NCBI GenBank assembly: GCA_964447205.1
Contig: CAYUSB010000039.1
Coordinates: forward strand, 1 to 64,000
Reading direction: 5' to 3'
Origin: JAEUKH01 sp964447205
GTDB lineage: Bacteria; Myxococcota_A; Polyangia; Polyangiales; Ga0077539
DNA: 64,000 nt
A program made the translations under genes and the position numbers. Shown here piece by piece: positions 26,843 through 34,960 of this stretch; position 1 is the stretch's first letter; every line of letters begins with the position of its first letter. The notes under the pieces were generated by a model. It was not told the DNA's origin and did not search any database. It worked only from the letters and a program-made list of their open reading frames with translations.

Positions 26843-27789
26843 ACGAGGCCGTCATCGAGTTTGCCGCCGTGTCCAAGTGGTACGGCGAGGTCCTCGGGCT
26901 GCGGGAGGTCACCCTCACCCTGGGGCCCGGGATCACCGGCCTCCTCGGGCCCAACGGGGCGGGCAAGAGCACCTTCCTGCGGTGCGTCACGGGCGAGCTC
27001 CGGCCGTCGCGGGGGGAGGTTCGGGTGCTCGGGCGGAGGGTGCCCGACCCGGAGACCTTCCGGCAGCTCGGGTATGCCCCCGAGATCGAGGTCTTCTTCG
27101 AGGAGCTGACGGCCCGCGAGTTTGTCACGGCCCTCGCGGAGGCCTCGGGCATGGGCCGCGCCGAAGCCCGCGACCGGGCCGCCTCCGTCCTGGAGCGGGT
27201 GGGCCTCGGGGCCGCCCTCGACCGCCGGATCGCCACCTACTCCAAGGGCATGCGGCAGCGCACCAAGCTCGCCCAGGCCATCGTGCACGACCCCAAGGTC
27301 ATCCTGCTTGACGAACCCATGACCGGCCTCGACCCCATCGCCCGGGCGCAGATGGTGGAGATGATCCAGGCCCTCGGGCGCGAGGGTCGTACGGTCCTCG
27401 TGTCGAGCCACATCCTCGACGAGGTCGAGGCCATGACCCGGGCCATCGTCGTGCTCTACCAGGGGCAGCTCCTGGCCCAAGGGGACCTGCACGCCATCCG
27501 CGGGCTCATCGACCGCCACCCGCACCGGCTCGTGCTGGAGTGCGACCGCCCCCGCGACCTCGCGGCGGCCCTGGCCACGGAGAGTTTTGTGTCCGCGGTG
27601 CGTTTCCTGTCGCCCACCCTGATGGAGCTCGAGACCCACCTCCCCGACGACTGCTACGCCGCCGTCCCAAGGGCGGCCCTGGCCCGCGGGGTGAAGCTCC
27701 GCAGCCTGCGGTCGCCCGACGACAACCTGGCGGCGGTGTTCCGTTATCTTACGCAAGACCCCCGCGGGCGTCTTGGGGCGGGGGCCTGA
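26839..27789 (+). CDS. ABC transporter ATP-binding protein (second pair)
   Basis: 316 residues from the ATG in the overlap. Walker A is G-P-N-G-A-G-K-S-T, the signature is Y-S-K-G-M-R-Q-R, Walker B is V-I-L-L-D-E-P-M-T-G-L-D-P, and the H-loop is S-S-H-I-L. It is a paralogue of the upstream ATPase. The alternation ATPase-permease-ATPase-permease suggests one heteromeric exporter with two ATPases and two permeases, or two related exporters on one transcript. Confidence 0.9.
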   Translation: MNEAVIEFAAVSKWYGEVLGLREVTLTLGPGITGLLGPNGAGKSTFLRCVTGELRPSRGEVRVLGRRVPDPETFRQLGYAPEIEVFFEELTAREFVTALAEASGMGRAEARDRAASVLERVGLGAALDRRIATYSKGMRQRTKLAQAIVHDPKVILLDEPMTGLDPIARAQMVEMIQALGREGRTVLVSSHILDEVEAMTRAIVVLYQGQLLAQGDLHAIRGLIDRHPHRLVLECDRPRDLAAALATESFVSAVRFLSPTLMELETHLPDDCYAAVPRAALARGVKLRSLRSPDDNLAAVFRYLTQDPRGRLGAGA

Positions 27790-27792
27790 GCC

Positions 27793-28515
27793 ATGGCCGT
27801 GATGACCGTAGCCCGTGTGGTGGCCTTGCGGGCGGTGCGTCGCCCGAGCACCTGGGCCCTCGGGGCTCTGACCTTCCTGCCCGCCCTGGTGGGCCTGGTG
27901 ACGGGCCTCAACGGCCTCGGGGTGGCCCGCACGGTGGGCCCCATGGCCCTGACGGTGCTCGGGCCCCTCCTGGTCATCGCCCTGGTGGCCTCCCCCGTGG
28001 GCGAAGGGTACGAGCAGCGTACGGTGGTGTACTGGTTTACGCGGCCGATGGGGCGCCCGGCGGTGGTCCTGGGCGAGCTCGTCGGGTACGGGGCCGTGTC
28101 GGCCTTGTGCTTGTTTCTGGCCGGATCGCTCCTGGCCATCGTCAACGCCACGGTGGGCGACGGCGACCTGTCGGGCCTCGCCCGGATCCCCCTCGGGATG
28201 GCCCTGGAGGGGGCGGTCCTGGCGGCCATCGTGCTCGGGCTCGCGACCCGGTTTCCGCGGTGGCCCGTGGCCGCGGCGATCGCGGCCCTCATCGCTACCG
28301 AGCTGGCCCTGCCGCAGCTCTGGGCCCCCCTGCACTACGCCTCGTTCACCTGGCACATCGGAGCCCTGACGGGGCTCATCACGGAGAGCGCGTCGAGCCT
28401 GGTGGGCCGGGTCGATCCGCCCTCCACGATCGCGAGCTTCCTGGGCCTCGCCGTGTACGCCGGGGTGCCGATGCTCCTGGCCGTGCAGGGCGTGAGCGAC
28501 CGCGACCTCGTGTAG
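27793..28515 (+). CDS. ABC transporter permease (second pair)
   Basis: 240 residues with about six membrane helices. Y-E-Q-R-T-V-V-Y-W-F-T-R-P-M-G-R matches the cytoplasmic-loop signature of the other permease (F-A-R-P-V-A-R). It starts three bases after the second ATPase. It is shorter than the first permease and has no N-terminal tail. It is the last gene of the exporter operon. Confidence 0.82.
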   Translation: MAVMTVARVVALRAVRRPSTWALGALTFLPALVGLVTGLNGLGVARTVGPMALTVLGPLLVIALVASPVGEGYEQRTVVYWFTRPMGRPAVVLGELVGYGAVSALCLFLAGSLLAIVNATVGDGDLSGLARIPLGMALEGAVLAAIVLGLATRFPRWPVAAAIAALIATELALPQLWAPLHYASFTWHIGALTGLITESASSLVGRVDPPSTIASFLGLAVYAGVPMLLAVQGVSDRDLV

Positions 28516-28533
28516 AGGGCCGCGCCGCGTGGC

Positions 28534-29106
28534 TCAATGCCGACTCGGGGGGACGGCGTTGCGGCCGGAGGCGTACTGGTCCGTGTACTGCTCGGGCGGA
28601 ACCAGGTGGGGGTTCTCGGAGTTGTTGGTGCTGAGGATGCGGTAGGCCACGTGGGCCCGCTCCCCGGGCTGCACCAGGACGATCGTACGCCCCTTGCGGA
28701 ACTCCGCGTCGTAGTAGGCCGCCTCCTCGTCGGGGACCCCGAGGCCGATGAGCGAGCCCACCACGGCCCCCGCCGCGGCCCCGGCTCCGGCCCCCGCCGC
28801 GATCGCGGTCAGGAGCCCCCCGGCCACGATCGGCCCGATGACCGGCAAGACCCCGGTGGCCATCCCGAGGGCCCACAGGATGCCCCCGCCCGCCCCCGCG
28901 GTCGCCCCGATGGCGGCCCCGGCCCCGGCCTTGTTGCCCTCGAGGCTCTTGAGCGACCTCAGCTCGGGATCGCCGTCCCGGTCCTGCGTCAGGACCCCGA
29001 TCTTCTTGTCAGAGAAACCCTCGTCGCGCAGGGCCTCGATCGCACGACGCGCGTCGAGGGCCGACGGAAACACACCGATCAACACCTTCTCGTACTTGGT
29101 ACCCAT
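28534..29106 (-). CDS. Glycine-zipper general-stress-type protein
   Basis: 190 residues. The ATG at 29106 has an AAGGAGAA ribosome-binding site. The N-terminal 50 residues (V-L-I-G-V-F-P-S-A-L-D-A-R-R-A-I-E-A-L-R-D-E-G-F) resemble the general stress protein 17M/YflT fold. Residues 60-125 are two or three Gly/Ala-rich hydrophobic helices (G-A-G-A-G-A-A-A-G-A-V-V-G), a glycine zipper that inserts in or lies on membranes. P-D-E-E-A-A-Y-Y-D-A-E-F-R-K-G-R closes the domain, as in this family. It is divergent from the YihY gene. Confidence 0.8.
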   Translation of the reverse strand: MGTKYEKVLIGVFPSALDARRAIEALRDEGFSDKKIGVLTQDRDGDPELRSLKSLEGNKAGAGAAIGATAGAGGGILWALGMATGVLPVIGPIVAGGLLTAIAAGAGAGAAAGAVVGSLIGLGVPDEEAAYYDAEFRKGRTIVLVQPGERAHVAYRILSTNNSENPHLVPPEQYTDQYASGRNAVPPSRH

Positions 29107-29358
29107 TGGGGAATTCTCCTTCGCGGATGTCGTCACGCGACTGCCGCAGGGCAGCGCCGCCGGGCAGCGAGCATCACGCGTGCCATCCGCCCCCAACCGG
29201 GCCCACCTCGTGTCTTCGCCCCGAGAAAGCCTCAGGATTTGCTCCGTCCCGCGGTCTCGTCGCCCTGTGTCGCAGGCGCCCCATCGTGGCGGGCTGCCAC
29301 GTCCAGGGGCGCACGATGCAGGGCTGGGACGCCCGCATCCCCGGTCCCTGCTCCACGC

Positions 29359-29374
29359 TGGCACGTCGAATGCT
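29359..29374 (+). promoter_or_regulatory. Sigma-54 (-24/-12) promoter candidate
   Basis: TGGCACGTCGAATGCT matches the consensus TGGCACGNNNNTTGCW at every fixed position except one (A for T). The GG and GC cores have the exact 10-base spacing. Predicted transcription starts about 10-12 bases downstream, leaving a leader of roughly 20 bases to the ATG at 29406. A GGGAGC ribosome-binding site lies in that leader. Expression would need an enhancer-binding activator. Confidence 0.6.
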
Positions 29375-29405
29375 GCGAGTCCTTCGGTCCCTCTGGGAGC
29401 AGCGT

Positions 29406-30350
29406 ATGGACACTCTTCCGCCAGAGAAGCCTCGGATCGTGTGGCCCGGGCGGGACATCCCGTGGAAGGTGTTCTTCAAGCGCCTCGGGGCGGAGCTCGC
29501 GAACGACGTGATCGACGACGCCGCCGCGATGGTGACCTTCTACTCGGTCCTGGCCCTCTTCCCCTTCCTGATCTTCACGGTGGCCCTGCTGAGCCGCGTG
29601 GTGAGTTGGGAGACCATCGAGGCGGTGGTGAATCAGGTCGCCCGGGTGACCCCCCGCGACGTGACCGTGATCGTGTCCGAGCGTCTGACGGCCCTGAAGA
29701 CCCAGCCCGTGGGGAGCATCCTGACCCTGGGCTTCATCGGCACGCTGTGGTCGGCCTCGACGGGGGTGGCCTCGCTGATGCCTGCCCTCAACAAGGCCTA
29801 CAACGTCGAGGAGACCCGGCCCTTCTGGAAGCGCCGCCTCATCGCCCTCGCGGTCACCGTCGGGGTGGGGGCCATCACCCTCGTGGCGGCCCTCCTGGCC
29901 CTGGTGATGCCCGCCGTCAGCCGCTGGCTCGGGGGCCCCCTCGGGACCGTGCTCGGGTGGCTCAGCCTCCCGCTGGCGGCCCTGATCGTGATGCAGATCT
30001 GGGCCCTCCTCTACATGTTTCTCCCCAATGTGGCCTTGCGGTTTCGGCCCGTGACCCCTGGCCTTGTGGTGGGGGTCTTGCTCTGGGCCGGGGCCTCCTG
30101 GGGGTTTGGCCAGTATGTGCAGCGCTTCGGCTCGTACGAGAGCACCTACGGGGCCCTCGGGGGGGTGATCGTCCTGCTCCTGTGGATGTGGGTGTCGACC
30201 ATGACCCTGCTCCTCGGAGCCGAGATCGACCGCATCATGATGCCCGAAGACCACGAGCACGCGGAGAAGGTCGCGTCGGCCCCTCCCCCGCAGTCGGCCC
30301 CTCCCTCGCGGCCTCGCCCCACGGCCACGGGCCACTCCGTGCCCGCCTGA
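29406..30350 (+). CDS. YihY/virulence factor BrkB family membrane protein
   Basis: 314 residues from the ATG at 29406. A longer frame upstream would run through the promoter and lacks family similarity. The inner-membrane protein has about six helices. Family phrases are D-D-A-A-A-M-V-T-F-Y-S-V-L-A-L-F-P-F and F-I-G-T-L-W-S-A-S-T-G-V, then L-Y-M-F-L-P-N and Y-G-A-L-G-G-V-I-V-L-L-L-W-M-W. Family function is not settled. The charged Pro-rich tail is cytoplasmic. It is probably under sigma-54 control. Confidence 0.9.
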   Translation: MDTLPPEKPRIVWPGRDIPWKVFFKRLGAELANDVIDDAAAMVTFYSVLALFPFLIFTVALLSRVVSWETIEAVVNQVARVTPRDVTVIVSERLTALKTQPVGSILTLGFIGTLWSASTGVASLMPALNKAYNVEETRPFWKRRLIALAVTVGVGAITLVAALLALVMPAVSRWLGGPLGTVLGWLSLPLAALIVMQIWALLYMFLPNVALRFRPVTPGLVVGVLLWAGASWGFGQYVQRFGSYESTYGALGGVIVLLLWMWVSTMTLLLGAEIDRIMMPEDHEHAEKVASAPPPQSAPPSRPRPTATGHSVPA

Positions 30351-30386
30351 TCGCAGCGCGCGCGGAGGGCGCCGGGCGTCGACGGC

Positions 30387-31097
30387 TCAGGGCGTACGCG
30401 GGGCGAAGACGAGCACGTACTGCCGGGCCAGCAGGAGGGCCTCTCCCCGCTGCGTAAACCCCGCGGCCTCCATCTCCGCCCGAACCCGCTCCGGGGGCAG
30501 GCGCATGGCCGGGGGCGGGCCCTCGGGGGCGTCGAGGCGGTAGTCGACGATCACCACGGTGCCGACGGCAGTGAGCCGCGGGCGGAGGCGGGCGAAGTAC
30601 GCCGAACGGTCTTCGATGTGGTGGTAGGTGTCGACCAGGAGGACGGCGTCGACGGGCTCGGGGATCATCGCCGCGTGGGGGGTGCAGAGGGCCGCGAAGA
30701 GGTTGCCGAGGCCCTCGCGGCGCGCCCGGTCGTGCAGGTGCTGCACGAGGTTGGGCTCGAGGTCGAGGGCCCACACCCGGCCCTGGGGGACAGCCCGGGC
30801 GAGGCGCACGGCGAAGTACCCCGTGCCCGCCCCGAGGTCGGCCACCCGGGCGTCGGGGCGGAGGTTCATGCGGGCGAGGACGCGGTCGGGCTCTTGCCAG
30901 GCGTCGCGGGCAGGGTCGTCGAAGACCGCGGACCAGTGCCCCGGGTCGTCAAAGCGGTGCCCGTGCCCGCCGTGGCCCCCGTGCTCCGCGCTGTGGGAGC
31001 CAGAGCCCCGGCCGTGGTGTTCGTGCCCGGGGTGGGCCCGCTGGGCCTGGCAGCCGAGGTGTCCGAGGAGGCTCAAGGCGAGGGCGGGACGCATCAT
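30387..31097 (-). CDS. SAM-dependent methyltransferase with N-terminal export signal
   Basis: 236 residues. V-A-D-L-G-A-G-T-G-Y-F at about residue 85 is the SAM-binding glycine loop, and V-W-A-L-D-L-E-P is the acidic motif II. The C-terminal half is a class I methyltransferase fold. Unusually, the N-terminus is a hydrophobic signal with an imperfect lipobox (G-H-L-G-C, Cys16). A His-rich stretch of about 30 residues follows (H-G-G-H-G-G-H-G-H) that could bind metal. SAM is cytoplasmic, so an exported methyltransferase would be odd; the protein may be an inner-membrane-anchored enzyme or may have changed role. Confidence 0.8.
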   Translation of the reverse strand: MMRPALALSLLGHLGCQAQRAHPGHEHHGRGSGSHSAEHGGHGGHGHRFDDPGHWSAVFDDPARDAWQEPDRVLARMNLRPDARVADLGAGTGYFAVRLARAVPQGRVWALDLEPNLVQHLHDRARREGLGNLFAALCTPHAAMIPEPVDAVLLVDTYHHIEDRSAYFARLRPRLTAVGTVVIVDYRLDAPEGPPPAMRLPPERVRAEMEAAGFTQRGEALLLARQYVLVFAPRTP

Positions 31098-31130
31098 GCC
31101 GGAGGTGTAGGCGAAACCTCCGCCGCAGCG

Positions 31131-31340
31131 CTACTCCAGCATCGCGGCGAGGGCCTCGGCGTCCCCGCGGAGCCGTGTGATGGCCCCGCAATCGAGGCAC
31201 GCGAGGCAGTGGATCTGCCCCCCGACGCTGAAGACCTTCTTGAGGGTCGAGGCAGCCTCCAGGCGCACCGCCGCGCCCTCGATCACCGCCGCCTCGACCC
31301 GACTCGACCGACACTCCGCGCAGGACTTCTCCATGGACAT
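31131..31340 (-). CDS. Small zinc-ribbon protein
   Basis: 69 residues. C-A-E-C near the N-terminus and C-L-A-C-L-D-C-G near the C-terminus could form a four-Cys zinc ribbon around a short beta hairpin. It starts at one of two close ATGs (31340 or 31334). No enzymatic domain is present. It is on the same strand as the methyltransferase, 33 bases upstream, so they may be co-transcribed. Confidence 0.65.
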   Translation of the reverse strand: MSMEKSCAECRSSRVEAAVIEGAAVRLEAASTLKKVFSVGGQIHCLACLDCGAITRLRGDAEALAAMLE

Positions 31341-31394
31341 CACGCTCCGCCCCGGAGCCTACACCCGAATTGCCGCGCGGTGGTCCGGCGATGG

Positions 31395-31544
31395 TCAGTA
31401 CAGCCGGCCCGTCGCCCAGAGCACGATCAGCACCAGCAGGATGATCCCCGCGGGCGACCACCCCACGATCCCATAGCGGCTGTGTCCCCAACCAGCGCCT
31501 CCGAGGCTCAGGAGGAGCAACACGATGATGATGGTTAGCAGCAT
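31395..31544 (-). CDS. DUF3309 small membrane protein
   Basis: 49 residues. The sequence is two hydrophobic stretches separated by G-W-G-H-S-R-Y-G-I-V-G-W-S-P-A-G, which is the conserved hairpin of DUF3309 proteins. They are small predicted inner-membrane proteins of unknown function. The exact length and signature make the call strong despite the size. Confidence 0.8.
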   Translation of the reverse strand: MLLTIIIVLLLLSLGGAGWGHSRYGIVGWSPAGIILLVLIVLWATGRLY

Positions 31545-31892
31545 GGCAAGGCTCTCTTTCTATTCGGGTGGAGGTGGGCGTTGGGGCGCCGGAGGCATCG
31601 GGGTCGCCGAGCCAGGACACGGCGCAACGCCCGATGCCCTCGTGGGACCTCATCGACAATCGCCGGGGCCTCGCCATCCCTTTTCCGAAGGGCATCGATG
31701 CGATGCAAGGGGTGCATATTCAACAACCACGCCGCCGCGTGACCGGGGCCTGAGCGGCGCGTTTCGTGGCGTGGGTGCGCCACGCTCCGAGCACGAACCG
31801 ATGCGACAGCGGAGGCGAACGCGCCGCGGTGATGCCTTCCGCCTCAGACACCCTGTGCAGGTGTCGCGATGCGCCTCAGGACACGGCGGGGG
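31545..31892. other. Gene-free stretch
   Basis: 348 bp between the DUF3309 gene start and the end of the nucleotidyltransferase gene, both on the - strand. No frame has plausible codon use. It contains the DUF3309 upstream region but no clear promoter boxes, and no repeat was noticed. Confidence 0.5.
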
Positions 31893-32459
31893 CTACACCA
31901 TGCGTTCGGCGAGCAGACGATCCCAGCGGGCCACGCGGGCGTCGTCCTCGCCGACCATGTCGACGATCCATCGCCGCACGTAGGCGTCGTCGAGTTGGGC
32001 CCCCTGCACGGCCACCAGCCGCTGGAGATCGACGACATCCTTCGCCCTGAAGAACAGCAGCTTGAACGCCGCCGTGGCCTCCGCGGAGAGGATCCAAACG
32101 TCGTGGCCCTTCAGGGTCACGCGGACGCGCGTGCGGAGGGCCTCCCAGGAGAACGGGACGCTGGGCACGAAGAGGTCGACGCGTATCCCTCGGTACTGCA
32201 CGACGATCAGGCCGTCGGCCTCGGCCTGGCTGCGGGCGCCTTCGACATCGAGGGCGATGCCCAGGGGCGCGGTGACGCCGACCACCTGGGCGAGGGCGGC
32301 CTCGGGGCAGAAGAGGTTGATGTCGACATCGACCGTCGCCCTGGGAATGCCCCAGAACCCGTAGGCCAACGCCCCCCCGATGGCGTAGTCGATGTGGTGG
32401 GCCTCGAAGGCCTCGCCGAGCTCGATGGCCACGTCGAGGGCCGAGGGGTCGTCGCTCAT
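31893..32459 (-). CDS. Nucleotidyltransferase-fold protein (toxin-like)
   Basis: 188 residues. A-I-G-G-A-L-A-Y-G-F-W-G-I-P-R-A-T-V-D-V-D-I carries the G-G...D-x-D motif of minimal or AbiEii-type nucleotidyltransferases. V-Q-Y-R-G-I-R-V-D-L-F-V-P is the third catalytic-strand Asp. L-K-L-L-F-F-R-A-K-D-V-V-D-L-Q-R-L matches the C-terminal helix of family members. Such enzymes are often toxins that transfer nucleotides to RNA or protein. Its ATG overlaps the stop of the partner gene (ATGA), the arrangement typical of toxin-antitoxin pairs. Confidence 0.75.
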   Translation of the reverse strand: MSDDPSALDVAIELGEAFEAHHIDYAIGGALAYGFWGIPRATVDVDINLFCPEAALAQVVGVTAPLGIALDVEGARSQAEADGLIVVQYRGIRVDLFVPSVPFSWEALRTRVRVTLKGHDVWILSAEATAAFKLLFFRAKDVVDLQRLVAVQGAQLDDAYVRRWIVDMVGEDDARVARWDRLLAERMV

Positions 32460-32725
32460 GCCGCGTCGCCGCGGGCGCGGGCCCGCAACGCCCGGAGGAG
32501 CTCGACCGTGGCGGGGTCGAGCGGATCGCGCAGGGCCTTGACCCGGTCGGCGTCGCTGCGGGCGGCCAGGATGGCCATCGCGTCGGCGCAGGCGAGGGCC
32601 AGGAGCGGCCCCGGCGCTCGGAGGTCATCGTGCGGTCCTTCCCCCTTCGACCGTCGCTCCCAGCCGTCGCTCCGCGGGCCATGTTGGCGCTTCCGCGGCG
32701 GGGTTGAAGCATCGTAGAACTCCAC
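32456..32725 (-). CDS. Small partner of nucleotidyltransferase
   Basis: Up to 89 residues; the true start is uncertain. The C-terminal 45 residues are a helical, Ala/Asp/Arg-rich segment (A-M-A-I-L-A-A-R-S-D-A-D-R-V-K-A-L-R-D-P-L-D-P-A-T). The stop overlaps the nucleotidyltransferase start, so translation is coupled. An antitoxin role is an inference from the layout only. The first 20 codons overlap the opposite-strand ATPase remnant, which suggests a shorter protein. Confidence 0.5.
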   Translation of the reverse strand: MEFYDASTPPRKRQHGPRSDGWERRSKGEGPHDDLRAPGPLLALACADAMAILAARSDADRVKALRDPLDPATVELLRALRARARGDAA

Positions 32726-32733
32726 GTGTTCCG

Positions 32734-33634
32734 ATGTTGAAGCACCTCTCGCTGAGCAGGGTCGGCCCTGCGCCGACGATGAAGCTGGAGTTTGACCCGC
32801 GGCTCAATGTGCTGACGGGTGACAACGGCCTCGGCAAGTCCTTCGTGCTCGACATCGCGTGGTGGGCGCTTACGGGCGAGTGGGCGGGGTCCCCCGCGGT
32901 GGGCGAGCGATCGAAACCCCAAGAGGCCGGCGCGCTGCTCGCCGGGACGAACGGCGACCCGTCCATAGAATGGGGCCTGTCGAACGTAGAAGGAGCGCGA
33001 AGACTCCGCGCCGTGCCGCCGCGAGGTGTGGGGCCGACGGACTGGGCCGCTCCCGAGAAGGCGCACGGAGCCCCCTGCCTCGTTCTCTATGCGCGCATCG
33101 ACGGTGGCTTCCCCCTGTGGGACCCGTATCGCGGCGTGATGCCCGAGGATCGCCCCCCTGAGGTGCTGAACTTCTCGGCGCAGGAGATCTGGGACGGGAA
33201 GCCGCTCGACGCGCCCCGCAAGCTATTGACCGCGATCGCGCGGGTGCAGCGGGATGTGGCGGTGCGGGTGCTGATGACAACGCACTCGCCGCTCGTGCTC
33301 GCGTCGCTGGAGCCCCTCTTCGAGGAGAAGCAGGATCAGCTCTTCAACTTTCGTGTCGCAGACGGCTCAGTGCGCGTCGAACGCGTCGACCGGGTGCGGC
33401 ACGGCGACGCCACAGCATGGCTCCAGGGCGCGGTCTTTGGCCTCGGCGAGGCGCGTTCGAAGGAGGCCGAGTCCGCGCTCGACCGGGCCAACGCCTTTCT
33501 CCGGCAGCGTTCGGGCTCTCCCGCAGAGGCGCGCCGTCCAGGACGCCTTGAGCGCGCTCCTGCCAGGCGCCGACCCGTTCTGGGCGACGTGGGCGTTCGG
33601 CCTCCGGCGCAAAGGGATCGAGGTGAAGGGATGA
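32734..33634 (+). pseudogene. Decayed AAA ATPase of a Septu-like pair
   Basis: The ATG at 32734 leads to L-N-V-L-T-G-D-N-G-L-G-K-S (Walker A at residues 29-36), and later T-T-H-S-P-L-V-L-A-S-L-E-P, the switch region of SMC/RecF-like defence ATPases. Between them the usual signature and Walker B (L-L-F-D-E-I) segments are missing, an internal deletion of perhaps 150-200 residues. The C-terminus shifts frame between about 33515 and 33535. The family ending (L-S-A-L-L-P-G-A-D-P-F-W) then continues in the next frame to the stop at 33634. It probably cannot hydrolyse ATP. Intact relatives sit next to HNH nucleases. Confidence 0.7.
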
Positions 33635-33783
33635 TCCCGGTGCCGAGGCCGAAGGCGCGCCCGAAGGGCTTCCTCGCCCGTTGCACGACGCGGGGTGCGA
33701 AATGGCTGAAGAAGCATCCGCTCGACGCGCTCGGGCTGGGGAAGGAGCCGCAGATCGCGGCGTACGTGCGCACAACACCGTAG
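33631..33783 (+). pseudogene. N-terminal stub of HNH-type partner
   Basis: The ATG overlaps the ATPase stop (ATGA), as in intact ATPase/HNH pairs. The 50 residues (M-I-P-V-P-R-P, then R-G-A-K-W-L-K-K-H-P) look like the N-terminus of the partner nuclease family. The frame ends before any HNH motif. A very short genuine protein is the alternative. Confidence 0.45.
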
Positions 33784-33815
33784 GCCTCACGCGCTCCGCG
33801 TCGATCGCGTCCCCC

Positions 33816-34931
33816 TCAGGCGCCCTCGAGCTGCCTCATCAGGGCCCGGTCGCGTTCGGTCACGAGGTTGATCACGACCCCAGGGCGCCCCGCCCGGGCC
33901 GTGCGCCCGACCCGGTGCAGGTAATGGTTGAGCTCCTGGGGCAGGTGGTAGTTGATCACCCGCCCGACGTGCGGGACGTCGAGCCCCCGGGCCGCGAGGT
34001 CGGTCGAGACCAGGAGGTCGACCGTGCCGTCGCGGAAGGCCTTGAGGTTGGCCCTCCGCGCGACCTTGTCCATCTCGCCCCGGTAGACCACGCAGGCCCG
34101 CCCGAGGGCCGCGAGCTCCTCGGCGACCTTGTCGCACTGGTCGCGGGTGTTGACGAAGAGGAGGGTCCCGCCCGTCACGGGCTCGGCCAGGATGGCCCGC
34201 AGGTGCGGGGCCCGCTTGCCGTCGACCACCGCGCGGTGGACCGTGGTGAGGCTCGCCACGACCCGGTGGCTCCCGTCGCTGCGGATGACCTCGGCGTCGG
34301 CGAAGAGCCTGCCGATCAGCGACTGCACCGCCGCGGGCACCGTAGCCGAGAACATCGCGAGCTGCCGCTCCGGGGGGCAGGCCCGCACGATGCGCTCGGC
34401 GTCGGGCAGAAACCCCGGGTCGAGCATCTGGTCGACCTCGTCGAAGACCAGGGTCCGGACCTCCCCCAGGTCGAGGAGCTCCCGGTCAAGGAGCTTGACC
34501 AATCGTCCCGGGGTGGCCACCAGGACCTCGAAGGGGCCCTCGATGCTGCGCCGGGCCACCTCCATGGTCGTGCCCCCGAGGACGGCGCGGACGCGCAGGC
34601 GGGTGGTGTGGGTGAGCTGCTTGAAGACCCGGGTCACCTGCTCGCCGAGGTCGCGGGTGGGCACGATCACCACGGCCCGGGGCTTTGCGGGCTCGTCCAG
34701 GGGCTCGCCGGCCTCCAGGGTCTTGAGGGTGTGGAGCACAGGCAGGACGTAGGCGAGGGTCTTGCCGCTGCCGGTCTCGGCCACCCCGACGATCGAGCGC
34801 CCCTGGAGGAGGGCGGGCAGGGCCCGGCCCTGAATCTCGGTGGGGGTCACGAGGCCCAGGGTGTCGAGGGCGGCGCGGAGCGAGGGCAGGAGGTCGAAGG
34901 CGGCGAAGGTGCTGGGCGGGGTCACGGTCAT
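33816..34931 (-). CDS. DEAD-box-type RNA helicase (DEVD variant)
   Basis: 371 residues covering just the two RecA-like domains. The Q-motif region has P-T-E-I-Q; motif I is A-E-T-G-S-G-K-T; Ia is P-T-R-D-L-G; Ib is T-P-G-R. Motif II is D-E-V-D instead of DEAD, III is S-A-T, V is S-T-D-L-A-A-R-G-L-D, and VI is H-R-V-G-R-T-A-R. There is no RNA-binding tail, so it is shorter than RhlE or CsdA. It probably remodels RNA in ribosome assembly or decay. The start ATG is clear, with no competing upstream start. Confidence 0.88.
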   Translation of the reverse strand: MTVTPPSTFAAFDLLPSLRAALDTLGLVTPTEIQGRALPALLQGRSIVGVAETGSGKTLAYVLPVLHTLKTLEAGEPLDEPAKPRAVVIVPTRDLGEQVTRVFKQLTHTTRLRVRAVLGGTTMEVARRSIEGPFEVLVATPGRLVKLLDRELLDLGEVRTLVFDEVDQMLDPGFLPDAERIVRACPPERQLAMFSATVPAAVQSLIGRLFADAEVIRSDGSHRVVASLTTVHRAVVDGKRAPHLRAILAEPVTGGTLLFVNTRDQCDKVAEELAALGRACVVYRGEMDKVARRANLKAFRDGTVDLLVSTDLAARGLDVPHVGRVINYHLPQELNHYLHRVGRTARAGRPGVVINLVTERDRALMRQLEGA

Positions 34932-34960
34932 TGGGGGGCTTTACTCTCACGACGGGGCGG

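Noticed and set aside
33816..34931. DEVD instead of DEAD as loss of helicase activity
   Set aside because: The third position varies among active DExD-box proteins and all other motifs are intact.
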